NCBI GenBank assembly: GCA_021323915.1
Contig: JAJPKB010000376.1
Coordinates: 1 to 53,531, forward strand
Source of the DNA: Chloroflexota bacterium
GTDB taxonomy: Bacteria > Chloroflexota > UBA6077 > FW602-bin22 > CADDYW01
Reading direction: 5' to 3'
Length of the DNA stretch: 53,531 nucleotides
Of this stretch, positions 8,229 to 17,701 are shown in pieces. The notes below the pieces were generated by a model, which ran no database searches, was not told the origin of the DNA, and saw nothing but the letters and a program-made list of their open reading frames with translations. The position numbers were made by a program, and so were the translations under genes. The number at the start of each line of letters is the position of its first letter. The stretch's first letter is position 1.

Positions 8229-9134
8229 TCACCCTTTGATTCCCGAGAGGACAACCCCCTCGACGAAGTAACGTTGGAATGAGAAGAACAGCACCAGACA
8301 GGGGATCATCGCCATCACCGACGCTGCCATGAGCAGGTGCTGCAGTGGCATCCCCCCTTCCTCCGGAACGTTCTGAAAGAACTGCAGACCGAGCGCGAGC
8401 GTGAACTTTTCCTGGGAATTCAGGTAAATCAGTGGGCTCAGGAAATCGTTCCAGGTGCTGACGAAGGAGATGATCGCCACCGCCGCCAAGGCCGGCTGAC
8501 AAAGCGGGAGCAGCACCAACCAGAATACCTGGAGATAGCTGGCTCCGTCGATCAGCGCCGCCTCGTCTAGATCCGCCGGCAGCGAGAGCAGGAATTGGCG
8601 CATGAGGAAGATGTAGAAAGCCCCACCGCCGAAGAGGAAGGGCACCCAGAGGGGGAGCAGCGTATTGATCCAGCCGAGTGCATTAAAGAGGATGAACTGC
8701 GGGATCAAGGTCACCTGGGCCGGCAGCATCATCGTCGCCAAGGTGAGAATGAAGAAGAGCTCCCGACCGCGGTATTCAAAGCGCGCAAACGGGTAAGCGA
8801 CGACCGAGGACGACACCACCACCCCTATCGTGCTCAGGGTGACCACGATCACGCTATTCCAGACCCAGAGGAGAAGCGGCTCGGTATTGAGAGCGGTCAG
8901 ATAGTTCTGCACCTGGGGTACCGACGGGAAGAGCTTGGGAGGATACTCGAAAAGCTCGAAGGGTTGCTTGAGTGAACTGGTGACTGTCCAGAAGAACGGA
9001 AAGAGAAAGATCACCGAGAGGAGGGCGATAGCCAGATAAAAGAGGACGTTTCCAACACTCCAAGCTATCGCGTGAGACCTCCCCGCCGGGCGGGCGCCGG
9101 CGAGTTCCACCAAGAATGCCTGTTGCCGAGCCAT
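8229..9134 (-). CDS. Carbohydrate ABC transporter permease (MalG/UgpE type)
   Basis: A 301-residue inner-membrane permease with six predicted helices, starting with NVLFYLAIALLSVIFLFPFF. The EAA loop is present as DEAALIDGASYLQVFW, the site that docks the ATPase. Its ATG overlaps the stop of the upstream permease by one base (TGATG arrangement), so the two subunits are translationally coupled and form a heterodimer. The solute-binding gene starts 23 bases downstream. It is a close paralogue of the permease at 12540. Confidence 0.92.
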   Translation of the reverse strand: MARQQAFLVELAGARPAGRSHAIAWSVGNVLFYLAIALLSVIFLFPFFWTVTSSLKQPFELFEYPPKLFPSVPQVQNYLTALNTEPLLLWVWNSVIVVTLSTIGVVVSSSVVAYPFARFEYRGRELFFILTLATMMLPAQVTLIPQFILFNALGWINTLLPLWVPFLFGGGAFYIFLMRQFLLSLPADLDEAALIDGASYLQVFWLVLLPLCQPALAAVAIISFVSTWNDFLSPLIYLNSQEKFTLALGLQFFQNVPEEGGMPLQHLLMAASVMAMIPCLVLFFSFQRYFVEGVVLSGIKG

Positions 9135-10102
9135 CAGCTCTCACCTCCCGCGTAGTAAACCCAGCGCTGCGACACCCGAAGCTGCAGGTAGGTAAAGGCG
9201 AGAAGCATGATCACAAAGAGCCAGGCGAGGGCCGAGCCATAGCCCATGCGGAAGTAAGAGAACGCCTGCTGGTAAATGTGCAGCGCGAAGAACCAGGTCG
9301 CGTAATTCGGACCGCCTTTGGTGGCGACAAAGGCCAGGGTAAAAACCTTGAGCGCGCCGATGACCCCGAGAATCAGATTGAATAGCACGGTTGGGGAGAT
9401 CATTGGTAAGGTTATATGTCGAAACTTCGCCCAGCGCCCTGCTCCATCGATCGCCGCCGCATCCAGCAGCGCTGATGGGACTCCCTGCAGTCCGGCCAAG
9501 AAGATCAACATGGTGTTGCCGCCGACGCTGGACCAGAGGCTAATGATAATGAGCGCGGGGAGGGCCCAGTGATCGTCGGCAATCCAAGCCGGCCCTTTGA
9601 TACCGGCGTAGCTCAAGGCTACGTTGATCGGTCCCACCTCGGGATGAAACAGCCAGGTCCAGACCAGCGCCAGAGCAACCGCGGGCACCAGACTAGGCAG
9701 ATAGAAGATTGTTCGAAAGCTGTAAGTCCCTCTTTTTCCCTGGTTCAGAGCCATCGCCAGGAGCAGCGAGCCGAGCAAACCCACTGGGACCACGACGAGG
9801 GCGTACTTCAAGGTCACCCAGATCGACGGCCAAAACAGGTTGTCGCCGGTGAACGCTTTCTCATAATTGGCCAGTCCAACCCAGTTTGGCGGCGACATAA
9901 CCTGATAGTCAGTGAAGCTAAGGTAGAACGAGGCGATGATCGGCCCAACAATGAAAACAACCAAGCCGACGAGCCAGGGAGACAAGAAGATATAACCCCA
10001 AAGCGCTTTGTGCGCCTTCAAAGGACTGTTGGCACCAGCCGCTCGGGCAAGCCAGGAAACTTCGCGCGTTCTCCCAGCAATTCGGGGCGGGGCTTGAGCC
10101 AT
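9134..10102 (-). CDS. Carbohydrate ABC transporter permease (MalF/UgpA type)
   Basis: A 322-residue membrane subunit, first gene of the leftward operon. It shows an N-terminal helix IFLSPWLVGLVVFIVGPIIA, the family sequence FTDYQVMSPPNWVGLANYEKAF, and the EAA loop LLDAAAIDGAGRWAKFRHI. AGAGGAG lies 8-14 bases before the ATG. A strong promoter lies about 155 bases upstream (10257-10285). It is paralogous to the permease at 11572. Confidence 0.92.
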   Translation of the reverse strand: MAQAPPRIAGRTREVSWLARAAGANSPLKAHKALWGYIFLSPWLVGLVVFIVGPIIASFYLSFTDYQVMSPPNWVGLANYEKAFTGDNLFWPSIWVTLKYALVVVPVGLLGSLLLAMALNQGKRGTYSFRTIFYLPSLVPAVALALVWTWLFHPEVGPINVALSYAGIKGPAWIADDHWALPALIIISLWSSVGGNTMLIFLAGLQGVPSALLDAAAIDGAGRWAKFRHITLPMISPTVLFNLILGVIGALKVFTLAFVATKGGPNYATWFFALHIYQQAFSYFRMGYGSALAWLFVIMLLAFTYLQLRVSQRWVYYAGGES

Positions 10103-10256
10103 CGCTGCGCTCCTCTGAAATTCTCTCTCCTTCTGAGAAAGGGGTAGGATGAGGACTGCCTGCCGGCTCCACGTGCGCCAGCATCAATCGGTGCCCGGCG
10201 CGGCCTCACGCCCTGATCTATCTCCGGCGTCCGGCAGCCAAACGTTGGTGCTACGC

Positions 10257-10285
10257 ATTATAGAAAGAGTCTTGCATACCGTCAA
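10257..10285 (-). promoter_or_regulatory. Strong promoter of the leftward sugar ABC operon
   Basis: On the minus strand, TTGACG (10280-10285), a 17-base spacer and a perfect TATAAT (10257-10262). It lies in the 336-base divergent region 10103-10438. That region also contains a degenerate member of the genome's CTCTCC..GGAGAG hairpin family at about 10120-10154, inside the operon leader. I do not see an equally good promoter facing right. Confidence 0.75.
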
Positions 10286-10438
10286 GCCAGCTTCGTTTTC
10301 ATAATCCCTTATTCACCCTCAGGCCAATGGTGGTTGCGCTTCTAGCGAGCTTGGATGCATACTTGTCGTCAGTGGAAAAACCCTGGGCGAAGCGTCCTCG
10401 AGACCGCTGACTGAATCTTTGACTCCGGAGGTGAACAC

Positions 10439-11455
10439 GTGACGAATCAGCAGCTTGGTATTGCCGTTTTAGGGCTGGGGCGGGTCGGCCCCGCCCATGT
10501 CCGGGTTATCGCGGAAAACCCGCGCGCTCGCCTGGTCGCGATCGCCGAGGTCGATGAGACAAAGCGCGGCGGGGTCGCGGCAAACTACCCCGACTGCGCC
10601 GCCCTCGTCGACTACCGCGACGTTCTCGCGCGCGCGGATGTTCAGGCCGTGATCATCTGTCTGCCACACTGGCTGCACACGCGCGCTGCGGTCGACGCGG
10701 TTCAAGCGGGCAAGCACGTTTTGATCGAGAAGCCCCTGGCGACGAGCGTGGAGGAATGCGAGCAGATCGCCGAAGTCGTCCGCACCAGCAACGTCACGTT
10801 CACTGTCGGTCACACCCAGCACTTCTACCCCATCGTCGCGAAAGCGAAGCAGATCCTCGACGATGGGCGCATCGGCCGTCCCATCATGGCCATCGATAGC
10901 TGGTACAAACCCTACGAGCCGGAGAAACGCCCCGCTTGGATGCTCGATCGGAAACGCGGCGGTGGGATGCTCCTCATGGATGGGACCCATATGATTGATC
11001 GCCTGCTCTGGCATCTGGGAGGGAGGGTCGAAGCGGTCAAAGCAATGAATGGCAACCCGGTCTATCCGGAGATTCCCGCCGATGATACCGCGATGGCCTT
11101 CCTGCAGTTTGACAACGGGATCGTCGCGACGCTCAGCCGGATCGCCTACCGGACCGGTATCACCCAGTATGGTGCCGACTACTTCGGCACGAATGGCCAG
11201 GTCAAGTATCGGCTACCCTACGGGCAGCACGGCGAAGTCGGCCTCTGGGTCGGCCAGAACGAGCTCTGGGAACCGATCGCAGTCGCGGCGAATAATCCCC
11301 TGGCCGACCAGTTTGACGCCTTCCTCGATGCGATTGAGCAGGGCACTAAGCCAGCCGTCAGCGTTGAGCATGGTCTCGAAGTCATCCGGGTGATGGCGGC
11401 GATCGAGCGCAGTGCCGAGACCGGGCGGGAAATCGTTCTCGCCGGCCGTGCTTGA
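10439..11455 (+). CDS. Gfo/Idh/MocA family NAD(P)-dependent oxidoreductase
   Basis: A 338-residue soluble sugar or cyclitol dehydrogenase. The N-terminal Rossmann fold shows GLGRVGPAHVRVI and the family signature HVLIEKPLATSVEE with its catalytic-site lysine (EKP). The C-terminal alpha/beta domain includes GGGMLLMDGTHMIDRLLWHL, the usual D-x3-H active-site region. GTG at 10439 has CGGAGGTG 5-12 bases upstream. It starts the rightward carbohydrate locus and probably oxidises or epimerises an imported sugar; which one cannot be told. Confidence 0.9.
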   Translation: MTNQQLGIAVLGLGRVGPAHVRVIAENPRARLVAIAEVDETKRGGVAANYPDCAALVDYRDVLARADVQAVIICLPHWLHTRAAVDAVQAGKHVLIEKPLATSVEECEQIAEVVRTSNVTFTVGHTQHFYPIVAKAKQILDDGRIGRPIMAIDSWYKPYEPEKRPAWMLDRKRGGGMLLMDGTHMIDRLLWHLGGRVEAVKAMNGNPVYPEIPADDTAMAFLQFDNGIVATLSRIAYRTGITQYGADYFGTNGQVKYRLPYGQHGEVGLWVGQNELWEPIAVAANNPLADQFDAFLDAIEQGTKPAVSVEHGLEVIRVMAAIERSAETGREIVLAGRA

Positions 11456-11480
11456 CTTTCCCTTTGCTCGGTGCTACGAT
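11452..11480 (+). promoter_or_regulatory. Promoter of the rightward sugar ABC operon
   Basis: TTGACT (11452-11457) and TACGAT (11475-11480) with a 17-base spacer. The -35 box overlaps the stop codon of the dehydrogenase gene, so the transporter can be transcribed separately from it. Confidence 0.65.
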
Positions 11481-11571
11481 GGTGAGCGCGTTATCCAGCG
11501 CTTGTGTTCAATATCGTCAATATGGTTAAGCACTTCTCCTTACCTGCGCATCATGGTCTTGGAGTGGACTG

Positions 11572-12540
11572 ATGACCACTGCCGCGCGTTCCCTCGTTGG
11601 AGAACGGAGAGCACTCCCTTGGTACGCCAAGCTGGTCGGCGCTGAATCGCCACTGGACGTGTCTCAGGCCATCTACGGATACATTTTCCTGATCCCCTGG
11701 ATTCTTGGCCTGATTATTTTCATCGTCGGTCCGATCATCGCTTGCTTCTACTTTAGCTTCACTGATTTCGAAGGCATGGGCACGCCGCACTTCGTTGGCC
11801 TGGCGAACTACGTCAAAGCCTTCACCAGCGACGATCTCTTCTGGCCCTCGGTCGGCCGGACCTTCGAGTACTCGATCATCGTCGTACCGGTTGGACTGGT
11901 AGCCTCGCTCTTCCTGGCTGTGATGCTCAACCGCGCGGTCAAGGGAATTAGCGTTTTCCGTACCTTCTTCTTCGTTCCCACCCTCACTCCAGCGGTAGCC
12001 CTGGCGATCCTCTGGGCCTGGCTGTTCCATCCGAGCGTCGGACCGATTAACCTGGCCCTGAAGTGGATCGGGATCCAGGGACCAGAGTGGCTCCAGAGCG
12101 CGCAATGGGCTCTGCCGGCGATCGTCATCATCAATCTCTGGGCGAGCGTGGGCGGCAATACGATGATCATTTTCCTGGCCGGGCTTCAGGGAGTACCCCA
12201 GGAAATGATCGAGGCAGCGGAGATCGATGGGGCGGGGCGCTGGGCGAAATTCCGCCACATCACACTGCCGATGATCTCTCCCACCTTTCTCTTCAACCTG
12301 ATCCTGGGGATCATCGGCGCGCTGAAAGTCTTCACGACCGCGTTCGTCGCGACGAAAGGCGGCCCCGAGTACGCGACCTGGTTCTTCGCGCTGCACATTT
12401 ACCAGCAGGCGTTTCAGTACTTCCGCATGGGCTATGGCTCGGCGCTCTCCTGGCTCTTCGTCATCGTGCTGGTGGCATTCACCTACTTCCAGCTCGTTTT
12501 GTCGAAGCGCTGGGTCTACTACGGGGGTGAAGGAGACTGA
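11572..12540 (+). CDS. Carbohydrate ABC transporter permease (MalF/UgpA type)
   Basis: A 322-residue membrane subunit, the same length as its paralogue at 9134 and closely similar throughout (FTDFEGMGTPHFVGLANYVK; EAA loop MIEAAEIDGAGRWAKFRHI). TTGGAG precedes the ATG by about 8 bases. Its stop overlaps the next start by one base (TGATG), giving coupled synthesis of the permease pair. Confidence 0.92.
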   Translation: MTTAARSLVGERRALPWYAKLVGAESPLDVSQAIYGYIFLIPWILGLIIFIVGPIIACFYFSFTDFEGMGTPHFVGLANYVKAFTSDDLFWPSVGRTFEYSIIVVPVGLVASLFLAVMLNRAVKGISVFRTFFFVPTLTPAVALAILWAWLFHPSVGPINLALKWIGIQGPEWLQSAQWALPAIVIINLWASVGGNTMIIFLAGLQGVPQEMIEAAEIDGAGRWAKFRHITLPMISPTFLFNLILGIIGALKVFTTAFVATKGGPEYATWFFALHIYQQAFQYFRMGYGSALSWLFVIVLVAFTYFQLVLSKRWVYYGGEGD

Positions 12541-13439
12541 TGGCTAGTACCGAAGCAGCGATTTCCGGGATCGAGCGGACGCGGGCCCGCTACGCACTGG
12601 TCCGCTGGACGCCGGCGAACATCGTCTGGTTCATTGTCCTCGTTGCCCTGTCGGTGATCTTCATCTTCCCGTTTTTCTGGACGGTCTCGAGCTCACTCAA
12701 GCAGCCGTATGAGATCTTCAACTTCCCGCCAACACTCTTCCCCGCGGTCCCCCAGTGGCAGAACTACTTGACTGTCTTCCAGATCGCCCCTTTCTTCCAT
12801 TGGATCGTGAACAGCGTTTTCGTCGTCGTGGTCAGCACGCTGGGCGTCGTTCTCTCGTCGTCTATCGTCGCCTATTCGTTCGCCCGCTTCAAGTATCGCG
12901 GGCGCGACGTGATCTTTCTGATCACGTTGGGCACGATGATGCTGCCGGCCCAGATCACGCTGATCCCGCAGTATGTCCTTTTCAGCAAGATGGGCTGGAT
13001 CAACACCCTCTATCCGCTTTGGGTTCCGCTCTGGTTCGGAGGCGGCGCGTTCTACATCTTCCTCCTCCGCCAGTTCTTCCTAACGATCCCCCGGGAGCTT
13101 GACGAGGCGGCGCTGATCGATGGAGCAAGCTACGTCCGAATCTTCTGGAACATCATCATGCCACTCTGTGTTCCTGCCCTGGCGACGGTGATGATCATTT
13201 CGTTCATCGGAACCTGGGGGGATTTCCTTGGTCCGTTGATCTACCTGAACTCGCCGGATAAGTTTACTGTCGCCATGGGGCTGTACTTTTTCCAGAACGA
13301 TCCCGATCTTGGCGGTATCCCGACCCAGCACTTACTGATGGCCGCTTCGGTGATCACAGTGATTCCCAGCCTGGTGCTCTTCTTCCTAGCGCAACGCTAC
13401 TTCATCCAGGGAGTCGTGCTCGCGGGCATTAAAGGCTAA
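12540..13439 (+). CDS. Carbohydrate ABC transporter permease (MalG/UgpE type)
   Basis: A 299-residue membrane subunit that pairs with the preceding permease. Six hydrophobic helices are visible, the first being IVWFIVLVALSVIFIFPFFW, with the EAA loop DEAALIDGASYVRIFW. It ends LFFLAQRYFIQGVVLAGIKG, the typical C-terminus of this family. A REP-like hairpin and 133 bases separate it from the binding-protein gene. Confidence 0.92.
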   Translation: MASTEAAISGIERTRARYALVRWTPANIVWFIVLVALSVIFIFPFFWTVSSSLKQPYEIFNFPPTLFPAVPQWQNYLTVFQIAPFFHWIVNSVFVVVVSTLGVVLSSSIVAYSFARFKYRGRDVIFLITLGTMMLPAQITLIPQYVLFSKMGWINTLYPLWVPLWFGGGAFYIFLLRQFFLTIPRELDEAALIDGASYVRIFWNIIMPLCVPALATVMIISFIGTWGDFLGPLIYLNSPDKFTVAMGLYFFQNDPDLGGIPTQHLLMAASVITVIPSLVLFFLAQRYFIQGVVLAGIKG

Positions 13440-13466
13440 CTGGTGCGTCCGCCAAGTCCGTGCCAG

Positions 13467-13504
13467 GTGTCATGCATGCTTCGCTATCGCTCAGCCTGAC
13501 ACTT
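13467..13504. repeat. REP-like palindrome, type 2, copy 1
   Basis: GTGTCATGCATGCTTCGC, then TATCGCTCAGCCTGACAC: an imperfect palindrome closed by GTGTCA and TGACAC. The same arrangement (GTGTCA, CGCTCAGC, TGACAC) recurs at 20313-20350. Placed between the permease and binding-protein genes, it could stabilise or separate the transcripts (inference). Confidence 0.55.
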
Positions 13505-13572
13505 CGCGGCATTTTTGGTGGCTGGACCACTAACGTGCCCAGGACAACAAAAAAACTCGTTCGAGGGGAAAA

Positions 13573-15003
13573 ATGCGCAACCTACCGGTTTCTCGGAGAA
13601 AGCTGCTGTCGCTTGGCCTAGTTGCTCTTGCCGCGCCAGTGCTGCAGGCATGTGGCTCGTCATCGGCGCCGGCTCAGCAATCGTCCAGTGGGGCTACCAC
13701 GCCGGCTTCCTCGGGTCAGGCGAGCTCACCAGCGACTGGCCAGAGCGCGGCCAGCTCGCCCACGGCTCAGCCGGTGCAGTCGGCTTCGACCAGCAGTAGT
13801 CCGGTTGTAGTCACCCTGGCGGTCTACGCGGGGGCGAACCGTGATTGGATGCCGCGCTTCGCGAAAGATTGGGCATCGAAAACGCCGAACGTGAAACTGA
13901 ATATCGACCAGATCGACTACAATACCATGGCTACCAAGTCGCTGGCCGAGTTCACGTCCGGCACCATGCAGGACGTGTTGTTCAGTGGCTGCAAGTGGAT
14001 GGCATACAATGCCGCCAAGGGAATGTTTCGAGCGATCGACGACTACGTCAAGCAGAAGGATCCAGGCATGGACGACTTCCTCGCCGCGACGATCGCCGAC
14101 TCCAAGTTCCAGGGGAAGCTCTACGGCTTGCCTTTCGAGTTCAACTCCGGGAACATCAATGTCATCTACTACAACAAGGACATGGTCCAGGCCAAAGGTG
14201 TCAAGGAGCCGACGGATGCCTGGACCGCGGATGACTTCACCCAGTTCGTCACCAAGCTGACCGACTCCAGCAAGGGCATTTGGGGGACGGACATCCTCCC
14301 CGGGACATACTACGATATGGGCTGCTACGCCCGGTCATTCGGAGGCGACGTTTTAAGCGACCCGAATTTTGACAAATTCACATTGGCGACTGACCCCAAT
14401 GCAGTCAAAGCTACCCAGTGGATGGTCGACCTCCGGGCAAAGTACAAGGCAGCACCGAATCGCGCCGAATCGCAGAACATGAGCGTTATGTTCCCATCCC
14501 AGAAGCTGGCCTCGACCGCGAGCTGCATCTGCAGCTTCACCAGCCAGAAGCAGTCGGTCGGTACCAAGTTCAACTGGGGGGTCGTCCTCGGTCCGACCGG
14601 GCCCGACGGCCATCGCGGCTACGACAGCTTCGCCGCGATCTGGAACATGTACGCGAAGACCAAGGTCCCCGATCTTGCCTACGAACTGATGATGGCGCTC
14701 ACCACCAAGGAAGCCGCGACCTGGGCAGTGCTCAACGATGATCAACCGCCGGCCCGCGCTTCGGTCTGGCGCGACGACACGCTGAATAAAGAGAACAATA
14801 TCTTCCAGCGGCTGGCCGACTGGGTCACGAACGGCAAGGACCAGGGACCATTCCCGATCCCGGCGAATCTGCGCTTCAACGAGCTTCAGGACAAGTGGGC
14901 CAACCTCAGTCCACCGCTGTTCTATGGCGAGGTTCCATTCGAGCAAGGGATTCAACAGATCCAGCAACAGTGCGAGAAGATCATGGCGGAGCCGGCGCCG
15001 TAG
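13573..15003 (+). CDS. Extracellular solute-binding lipoprotein of a carbohydrate ABC importer (family 1)
   Basis: A 476-residue lipoprotein. The signal VSRRKLLSLGLVALAAPVL ends in LQAC-GSS with a twin arginine at its start. A Ser/Ala/Gln tether follows, then a class-1 binding fold (DDYVKQKDPGMDDFLAATIA; C-terminal LQDKWANLSPPLFYGEVPFE). It is clearly paralogous to the protein at 6802, both sharing the YYNKD and GTYYD segments. GAGGGG lies about 6 bases upstream of the ATG. It is followed 91 bases later by a secreted polysaccharide lyase, so its ligand is plausibly an oligosaccharide released by that enzyme. Confidence 0.9.
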   Translation: MRNLPVSRRKLLSLGLVALAAPVLQACGSSSAPAQQSSSGATTPASSGQASSPATGQSAASSPTAQPVQSASTSSSPVVVTLAVYAGANRDWMPRFAKDWASKTPNVKLNIDQIDYNTMATKSLAEFTSGTMQDVLFSGCKWMAYNAAKGMFRAIDDYVKQKDPGMDDFLAATIADSKFQGKLYGLPFEFNSGNINVIYYNKDMVQAKGVKEPTDAWTADDFTQFVTKLTDSSKGIWGTDILPGTYYDMGCYARSFGGDVLSDPNFDKFTLATDPNAVKATQWMVDLRAKYKAAPNRAESQNMSVMFPSQKLASTASCICSFTSQKQSVGTKFNWGVVLGPTGPDGHRGYDSFAAIWNMYAKTKVPDLAYELMMALTTKEAATWAVLNDDQPPARASVWRDDTLNKENNIFQRLADWVTNGKDQGPFPIPANLRFNELQDKWANLSPPLFYGEVPFEQGIQQIQQQCEKIMAEPAP

Positions 15004-15094
15004 GAGGAGGATCCCGCCCCGTTGCCTCGCTCCCTGCTGGAGACCTGGGTCAGGGATAGGCAGTACCGGGCTCAACCGAGGCAGATCAAGAGGG

Positions 15095-17602
15095 ATGTTC
15101 CCAAGACCGTTGCTAACCCGTCGCCGGCTCTTTCAGGCGCTCGCCCCCGTCGGCGTCGGGACGCTGCTGGCTGCCTGCCAATCGGGCCAATTACCTCCGA
15201 CACCTCGGAGCATGGCGGTCCCTGCCTCGCCGGTGGCAAGTCTGGCGCCCCGAATGAATCCAACGCCGACGGCTCAGCCGACTGTCGCCGCGCGCGAGCC
15301 TCAGGAGGCCAAGATGACGCCAGCCTCGACTTCCCTGACCAACGATAATTTCGCGCGGGTCCGGGCGAGATGGCGGAGCTTGCTGACCTTGGGACCGTCG
15401 CCCCGACCGAGCGATCCGGACGTGATCGCTGGCCTCGAGCGGCAGGCGGCCACCGCCAGGCGCTTCTGGTCGAGCTTGCAGACCAGCGCCGACCGTGCGT
15501 TCCTCTGGCCAGACCTGGCGAATCCGAGCGAGCCCGGCCAGGTGGCGGAGAGTTACAACCGCTTGCGGGTCCTGGCGCTTGCCTACGCCACGCCCGGATC
15601 ATCGCTCCAGAACGCTCCGAAGCTGAAAGCGGACCTGCTCGGCGCGCTAGACTGGCTCTCTGCCAACGGCTATAACGAGCAGAAGACGAAGGTCGGCAAC
15701 TGGTGGTACTGGGAGATTGGTATTCCTCTCGCCCTGAACGATATCGTCATCCTTTTGAACGAGGCACTATCGGCGGATCAGATCAGCCAGTTCATGGGGG
15801 CGATCGACCACTTCACGCCGGTGGTCAAGTACACCGGCGCGAATCTGGTCTGGCTCGCCACGATCATCGCGATCCGCGCAGCCATCGTCGAGAGTGACCA
15901 GAAGCTCGTCGCCGCGCGGGATGGCCTGAGCCCGGTTTTTCGGTACGTCACTAGCGGCGATGGCTTCTACGCCGACGGCTCTTTCATCCAGCACGAGGCT
16001 CATCCCTACAACGGCGGCTACGGTGCTGCGCTCCTCGCCAATCTCTCCAGCTTGCTCTACGCCCTGACCGGCTCACCCTGGCAGGTCAAGGATCCCAACC
16101 AGCGCAACGTCTTCCGCTGGATCTACGACTCTTTCGAGCCGCTCATCTACAAAGGGGCAATGATGGACCTCGTACGGGGGCGTGAGATCGCGCGCACGAC
16201 GAACTCCGATCACGCTAGCGGCCACGGCGTGATCGGCTCGATCCTACTCTTGAGCGAGATCGCGCCGCCGGCCGACGCTGCCGCCTTCAAAAGCATGGTG
16301 AAGGGCTGGATCCAGGCCGATCAGTATCGAGATTTCCTCAAAACCGCTCCGGTGCCGATGCTCGGCCTCGCCAAGGCAGTGCGCGAAGACCCGAGCGTCA
16401 CCCCACCGAGCGCCCCGGTACGCCACCAGGCATACCCAAGCATGGATCGGATCGTTCACCGGCGGCCAAGCTACGCCTTCGCGATTAGCATGTCGTCGCA
16501 GCGCATCTTCAATTACGAGTCGATCAACCAGGAAAACCTCCACGGCTGGTACACCGGCGACGGCATGACCTATCTCTATAACGAGGACCTGGCCCAGTAC
16601 GCGGATGGCTTCTGGCCCACGGTGGATCCGTACCGGCTGCCCGGCACGACTGTCGCCGCCGTGAAGCGAGCAGACGGCTCCGGCGCTAACTACCGGAGCC
16701 CCAGCACCTGGACCGGCGGCGCGGTGCTACTCGACCGCTTTGGTGCGACCGGCATGGACCTGCGGGCGTGGAACGATCTGGTCAGCGCGAAGAAGTCCTG
16801 GTTCTCCTTCGACGACGAGATCGTCGCGCTAGGCGCGGGGATCAGCAGCTCGACACCCGACCCCGTGGAAACGATCGTCGAGAATCGCCGGCTCACCAGC
16901 ACCTCGGCCCCGGCCTTTCAGGTCGACGGTGCCAGCAAGCCGACGACCCTCGGCTGGTCCGAGCTGCTGGCTCGGCCGACCTGGCTGCATCTGGAGGGCA
17001 CCGGCGGCTACTACTTCCCGGTCCCGACCAGCATTCACGCCCTTCGCGAGGCGCGCACCGGCGTCTGGTACGACATCGACCACCTCTACGGCGCGAAGAC
17101 TTCGCTTTCCCGTGTCTATCTGACTCTCTGGATCGACCACGGCATCAACCCGGCGAGCGCTAGCTACGCCTACGTCCTGCTGCCCAACCAGACCGCCGAG
17201 GCGACACAAAAATACGCCAGCAAGCCGCCGATCCAGATCCTCGAGAACTCGGCCAAGGTCCAGGCAGTGCGCCAGCTCGGCCTGGGCATCCTGGCGGCAA
17301 ACTTCTGGGAAGACACGGTCCACCAGGTCGACGTCCTGACCAGTGACCGCGCCGCCAGCGTGCTGCTGCGAGAAACCACGGCCAGCAACGGCGAAAGCGT
17401 CCTCGACCTCGCCATTGCCGATCCCACCCAGGCGAATGACGGGACGATCACAATCGAGATTGCCCGGTCGGCCGGCCAGGTGCTGGCGACGGATCCCGGC
17501 CTCGCCGTCAGCCAGCTTAGCCCGACGATTCGGCTGGTCGTCGCAGTAAAGGAAGCGCGAGGGAAGACGTTTCAGGCGAGGCTACAGGTGGCCAAAAGCT
17601 AG
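15095..17602 (+). CDS. Lipoprotein polysaccharide lyase, family PL8
   Basis: A beta-eliminating lyase for uronic-acid-containing polysaccharide (hyaluronan, chondroitin, xanthan or a relative), 835 residues. The N-terminus FPRPLLTRRRLFQALAPVG and lipobox LLAAC-Q indicate export and lipid anchoring. The alpha/alpha toroid covers about residues 60-400 and beta-sandwich domains the rest. The PL8 active site is visible: Asn250 (GANLVW), His300 and Tyr309 (QHEAHPYNGGYG) and Arg363 (VRGRE). These spacings (50, 9 and 63) equal those I recall for the chondroitin AC lyase tetrad. ATG at 15095 is chosen because the longer open frame overlaps the binding-protein gene and hides the signal peptide; the nearest ribosome site (GAGG, about 13 bases off) is weak. 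The neighbouring importer, dehydrogenase and RraA protein suggest one catabolic locus. Confidence 0.87.
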   Translation: MFPRPLLTRRRLFQALAPVGVGTLLAACQSGQLPPTPRSMAVPASPVASLAPRMNPTPTAQPTVAAREPQEAKMTPASTSLTNDNFARVRARWRSLLTLGPSPRPSDPDVIAGLERQAATARRFWSSLQTSADRAFLWPDLANPSEPGQVAESYNRLRVLALAYATPGSSLQNAPKLKADLLGALDWLSANGYNEQKTKVGNWWYWEIGIPLALNDIVILLNEALSADQISQFMGAIDHFTPVVKYTGANLVWLATIIAIRAAIVESDQKLVAARDGLSPVFRYVTSGDGFYADGSFIQHEAHPYNGGYGAALLANLSSLLYALTGSPWQVKDPNQRNVFRWIYDSFEPLIYKGAMMDLVRGREIARTTNSDHASGHGVIGSILLLSEIAPPADAAAFKSMVKGWIQADQYRDFLKTAPVPMLGLAKAVREDPSVTPPSAPVRHQAYPSMDRIVHRRPSYAFAISMSSQRIFNYESINQENLHGWYTGDGMTYLYNEDLAQYADGFWPTVDPYRLPGTTVAAVKRADGSGANYRSPSTWTGGAVLLDRFGATGMDLRAWNDLVSAKKSWFSFDDEIVALGAGISSSTPDPVETIVENRRLTSTSAPAFQVDGASKPTTLGWSELLARPTWLHLEGTGGYYFPVPTSIHALREARTGVWYDIDHLYGAKTSLSRVYLTLWIDHGINPASASYAYVLLPNQTAEATQKYASKPPIQILENSAKVQAVRQLGLGILAANFWEDTVHQVDVLTSDRAASVLLRETTASNGESVLDLAIADPTQANDGTITIEIARSAGQVLATDPGLAVSQLSPTIRLVVAVKEARGKTFQARLQVAKS

Positions 17603-17640
17603 CGGACTTCGCCCCCCTCGTGCTAGACTCGCCAACGGCT

Positions 17641-17683
17641 ACCCTCACCCGAACTCTCTCTCTGCGGGAGGGGAATCTCAGAG
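17641..17683. repeat. Degenerate GC-rich hairpin repeat (type 1)
   Basis: ACCCTCACCCGAACTCTCTC then TCTGCGGGAGGGGAATCTC: a diverged, intergenic relative of the CCCTCACCC...CTCTCCCGC...GCGGGAGAG repeats found inside the defence genes. It lies between the PL8 gene and the RraA gene. Confidence 0.45.
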
Positions 17684-17701
17684 CAAAGAGGAGCTTCCAG
17701 C

